The position numbers and the translations under genes were made by a program. From an uncultured Rikenella sp. (GTDB lineage: Bacteria; Bacteroidota; Bacteroidia; Bacteroidales; Rikenellaceae), in assembly GCF_910577125.1 (NCBI RefSeq), contig NZ_CAJTMN010000032.1:1-22455 (forward strand): DNA of 22,455 nucleotides. The letters run 5' to 3'. The notes beneath the pieces were generated by a model. That model searched no databases, had not been told where the DNA came from, and saw nothing but the letters and a program-made list of their open reading frames with translations. Shown one piece after another: positions 20,285 to 22,455 of this stretch (positions are counted from its first letter, which is position 1; each line of letters opens with the position of its first letter).

Positions 20285-22216
20285 CTATACCGTCAGATCG
20301 AGCTCGTCCCGCAGTTTGAGAATATTCGGATTGAGATGCACCAGATACTGCAGCTTATCTTCCGTCGACACCGGCTTGTAGGCCTGCTGCACCTCGCTGA
20401 CGACCACCGCCACCGTCGCAGCCACCCCGGTCAGCTGCCGCAGATCGTGTTCAATCTCCCACTTGGCCTGATTGATCTCGTCGGCCAAGACTTCGTTCGG
20501 CACGGAGACCACCACCTCGTTCCCGCGGATCCGTTTAGCCGTGAGCGCCGTGGCCAGTCGCGGCCGCTGCCGTTCCTTCCATATCCGCAACAGCTCGTCG
20601 TACTTCTCCGCAATCATTTTCTCGGCCTCCTCCGGCGCCACCGGACGCACCGAAACCTCGTCCGGCCCCGCCCCCTCCGCCGTCTGAACAGCCGCTCCGC
20701 CGGCCGTATTTCCATCCGTGAGAGGCTGTAAATTCGCAATCGACACGCCGGTAATCGACCGACCCGTCGCCGGCCTTGCCGACTCCCCGCCAGTTTTGGG
20801 CGAAGCGTGAACCGAAGAAGCCGCGGCCGAAGCGGTCTGTGCCGCCACCTCCCGCACCGGTTCCGATTTCGGCTCCGGGGTCGGTTTCAGTGCCAGTGTC
20901 GATTTCGGTGTCGATTCGGAAGGACTCGCCGCCGTCTCCTCCGGCACCGTCCGCGTCGCCGGCACAGCCGATACGGCGACAGGCTTAGGCTGCTCCACCG
21001 CCCCGCCATTCAGAATCGCCGGCATGGGATACCGTCCCACCCCCGCCACCAGCACCAAAGCGTCCGCCTCCGAATCTCCCCCCGCCGCACCTACGGTGTC
21101 ATCTTTTTTTTTTAGCCCTCCCAATCCGCACAGCTTAATCAGCGCCAGCTCGGCATGCAGCCGCCGGTTGGTCGCCGTCCGATAGCCCGTATCGGTCTGC
21201 GTCAGCAGGTTGATGGCATTGAACAGAAATCCCGCATCGCACCCCTCCGCATTCGCCTGCTCCCGATAACGCTCGGCCACCTGGCCCGTCACCTCCAGCA
21301 GCCCGGCGGTCTGCGGATTCTTGCACATCAGCAGATCGCGCATGTGCCCGTTGAGCCCGGCAATGAAAAGCTGCCCTTCGAATCCCCGCCGCAGCACGCC
21401 GTCGAACAAGGTGAGCAGCTCGGCATAATTGCCCGCCAGAATCAGCTCCGTCGCCGCGAAATAGGTATTGTAATCCAGTACGTTCAAGCTCTCGGCGACC
21501 TTGTCGCCGGTGAGTTGCGCCCCGCAGAACGAGACCACGCGGTCGAACATCGACAGAGCGTCCCGCATCCCTCCGTCGGCCCGCTGCGCGATGATGTGCA
21601 GCGCTTCGTCGTCGTACGTCACCCCCTCCTGACCGGCGATATACTGAAGATACTGCACGGTATCCTCGACCCGGATCCGGTTGAAGTCATAGCACTGACA
21701 CCGCGACAGAATGGTCGGCAGGATTTTATGTTTCTCGGTGGTCGCCAGGATGAAGATCGCATAATGCGGCGGCTCTTCCAGGGTTTTCAGAAAGGCGTTG
21801 AAGGCGTTGGCCGACAACATGTGCACTTCGTCGATGATATAGACGCTGTAACGCCCCACCTGCGGCGGTATGCGCACCTTTTCGGTCAAAGCGCGGATAT
21901 CTTCGACCGAGTTGTTGGAGGCGGCGTCGAGTTCGTGGATCGAGAACGACCGCCCTTCATTGAAAGCCCGACACGACTCGCACTCTCCGCATGCCTCGTG
22001 CTCCGGGGTCGGATTCAGGCAGTTGATGGCCTTGGCGAAAATCCGCGCACAGGTGGTCTTCCCCACTCCCCGAGGCCCGGTGAAGAGGTATGCGTGCGCC
22101 AGCTGCCCTCGTGCAATGGCGTTCCGCAGGGTTTCGGTAATATGGGCCTGACCGACGACGCTGCGAAAGGTGGCGGGACGGTACTTGCGGGCCGATACGA
22201 CGAATGATTCCATCAT
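20285..22216 (-). CDS. dnaX: DNA polymerase III clamp-loader subunit tau (and probably gamma)
   Basis: Central ATPase of the clamp loader that places the sliding clamp on DNA and, as tau, ties the replisome together. The 643 residues open with RKYRPATFRSVVGQ (10-23), then Walker A GPRGVGKTT (47-55), the zinc cysteines 66, 76, 79 and 82, Walker B IIDEVHML (127-134), sensor 1 ATT (158-160) and the SRC motif with the arginine finger (171-173). Domain III ends near residue 367. A linker rich in P, S, A and T (about 375-530) and a C-terminal tau domain (about 535-643) follow. At codons 368-371 the message reads CTA AAA AAA AAA GAT, an A10 run at the domain III/IV border; see the slippage site entry. 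The gene is monocistronic, with a promoter that nearly touches the start codon. Confidence 0.96.
   Translation of the reverse strand: MMESFVVSARKYRPATFRSVVGQAHITETLRNAIARGQLAHAYLFTGPRGVGKTTCARIFAKAINCLNPTPEHEACGECESCRAFNEGRSFSIHELDAASNNSVEDIRALTEKVRIPPQVGRYSVYIIDEVHMLSANAFNAFLKTLEEPPHYAIFILATTEKHKILPTILSRCQCYDFNRIRVEDTVQYLQYIAGQEGVTYDDEALHIIAQRADGGMRDALSMFDRVVSFCGAQLTGDKVAESLNVLDYNTYFAATELILAGNYAELLTLFDGVLRRGFEGQLFIAGLNGHMRDLLMCKNPQTAGLLEVTGQVAERYREQANAEGCDAGFLFNAINLLTQTDTGYRTATNRRLHAELALIKLCGLGGLKKKDDTVGAAGGDSEADALVLVAGVGRYPMPAILNGGAVEQPKPVAVSAVPATRTVPEETAASPSESTPKSTLALKPTPEPKSEPVREVAAQTASAAASSVHASPKTGGESARPATGRSITGVSIANLQPLTDGNTAGGAAVQTAEGAGPDEVSVRPVAPEEAEKMIAEKYDELLRIWKERQRPRLATALTAKRIRGNEVVVSVPNEVLADEINQAKWEIEHDLRQLTGVAATVAVVVSEVQQAYKPVSTEDKLQYLVHLNPNILKLRDELDLTV
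21104..21113 (-). promoter_or_regulatory. A10 slippage / programmed frameshift site in dnaX
   Basis: The mRNA has ten consecutive A after GGGAGGGCT, starting in Leu368 of dnaX. After a -1 shift (or one extra A in the transcript) reading continues AGA TGA and stops, giving a ~372-residue product. After a +1 shift (or one A lost) it reads AAG ATG ACA CCG TAG and stops. Either product would consist of domains I-III, the size and make-up of gamma. The purine-rich GGGAGGG two bases upstream could act as a stimulatory Shine-Dalgarno-like element. No strong downstream stem-loop is obvious beyond CACC-gta-GGTG. Confidence 0.65.
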
Positions 22217-22220
22217 CTCA

Positions 22221-22251
22221 CAAAGATAATAAATGACAAACGCAATACAAA
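22221..22251 (-). promoter_or_regulatory. dnaX promoter
   Basis: Minus strand TTTG (22251-22248), a 19-bp spacer and TATCTTTG (22228-22221), full matches to both elements. The -7 box ends only four bases before the ATG at 22216, so the transcript would start at or within a few bases of the start codon. Confidence 0.8.
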
Positions 22252-22289
22252 CCCTCTTGCGTACTCTATTCTTTGCACCGGACGGAACC

Positions 22290-22455
22290 GTACCTTTTCT
22301 GAAGAACCGAGCGGCGTTACGCGAGCAGAGACCGCTTGCGGGCTATGCCGAGTTAGCGCGAGGAAGCCTTCGGGCAAAAGGTACCCAAAAGACTTTTAGT
22401 TAGCTACGCTACTCCTTACGCTCCGCAGTCCTCAGTCTTCGAGAGTCTTTTGGGT
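22290..22455. repeat. Edge of another repeat-like stretch with nested inverted repeats
   Basis: No gene is visible. GTACCTTTT (22290-22298) is matched by AAAAGGTAC (22376-22384), and ACCCAAAAGACT (22383-22394) by AGTCTTTTGGGT (22444-22455), which ends exactly at the window edge. The text CTTACGCTCCGCAGTCCTCAG (22415) resembles motifs at 247-267 and 17587-17607 in islands R0 and R2. It is probably the left part of a further repeat island. Confidence 0.55.

Overview
The window looks like chromosome of a GC-rich member of the Bacteroidota, most likely order Bacteroidales and plausibly an Alistipes-like Rikenellaceae. The family assignment is inference. The evidence is Bacteroidota promoters (TTTG, 19-20 bp, TAnnTTTG) in front of rplU, rpsF and dnaX and weaker versions elsewhere, typical Bacteroidota lipoproteins and small outer-membrane barrels, and C-terminal fragments of FISUMP-type surface proteins.

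Layout from left to right. 1-245: tail of a composite non-coding repeat. 247-2264 (-): serS and rsmI. 2453-3535 (+): a TolB-like propeller lipoprotein. 3652-4274 (-): rplU-rpmA. 4398-6485 (-): a CPA1-type Na+/H+ antiporter. 6576-7945: repeat island with one FISUMP 3' fragment (A). 7946-8878 (+): an MsrB-MsrA fusion lipoprotein. 8909-9508 (-): an outer-membrane barrel protein. 9653-11335 (-): a POT peptide transporter. 11336-11759: a gene-free stretch with a 25-bp palindrome. 11760-14008 (-): gcvH, mdh, panB. 14144-15955 (+): a secreted GH20 hexosaminidase. 15956-17640: a second repeat island with two FISUMP fragments (B, C). 17807-18898 (-): rpsF-rpsR-rplI. 19293-20180 (+): an AraC-type regulator. 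20285-22216 (-): dnaX. 22230-22455: start of another repeat-like stretch.

The genes are mostly housekeeping: translation (serS, rsmI, L21, L27, S6, S18, L9), replication (dnaX), central and cofactor metabolism (mdh, gcvH, panB), plus envelope functions suited to a gut commensal (peptide uptake, hexosamine release, oxidised-protein repair, ion homeostasis).

The unusual part is between the genes. Two islands of about 1.4 and 1.7 kb, and partial copies at both window edges, share a broadly collinear set of hairpins and short repeats. Three pieces encode only the last ~61-65 residues of a FISUMP (C-type-lectin-like) protein. They have near-identical ends, a hypervariable middle and a short hairpin of changing sequence just after the stop codon. 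They look like silent or orphan variable-region cassettes. A second notable feature is an A10 run in dnaX, after which both alternative frames stop almost at once; it is a strong candidate for programmed production of a short (gamma-like) clamp-loader subunit.
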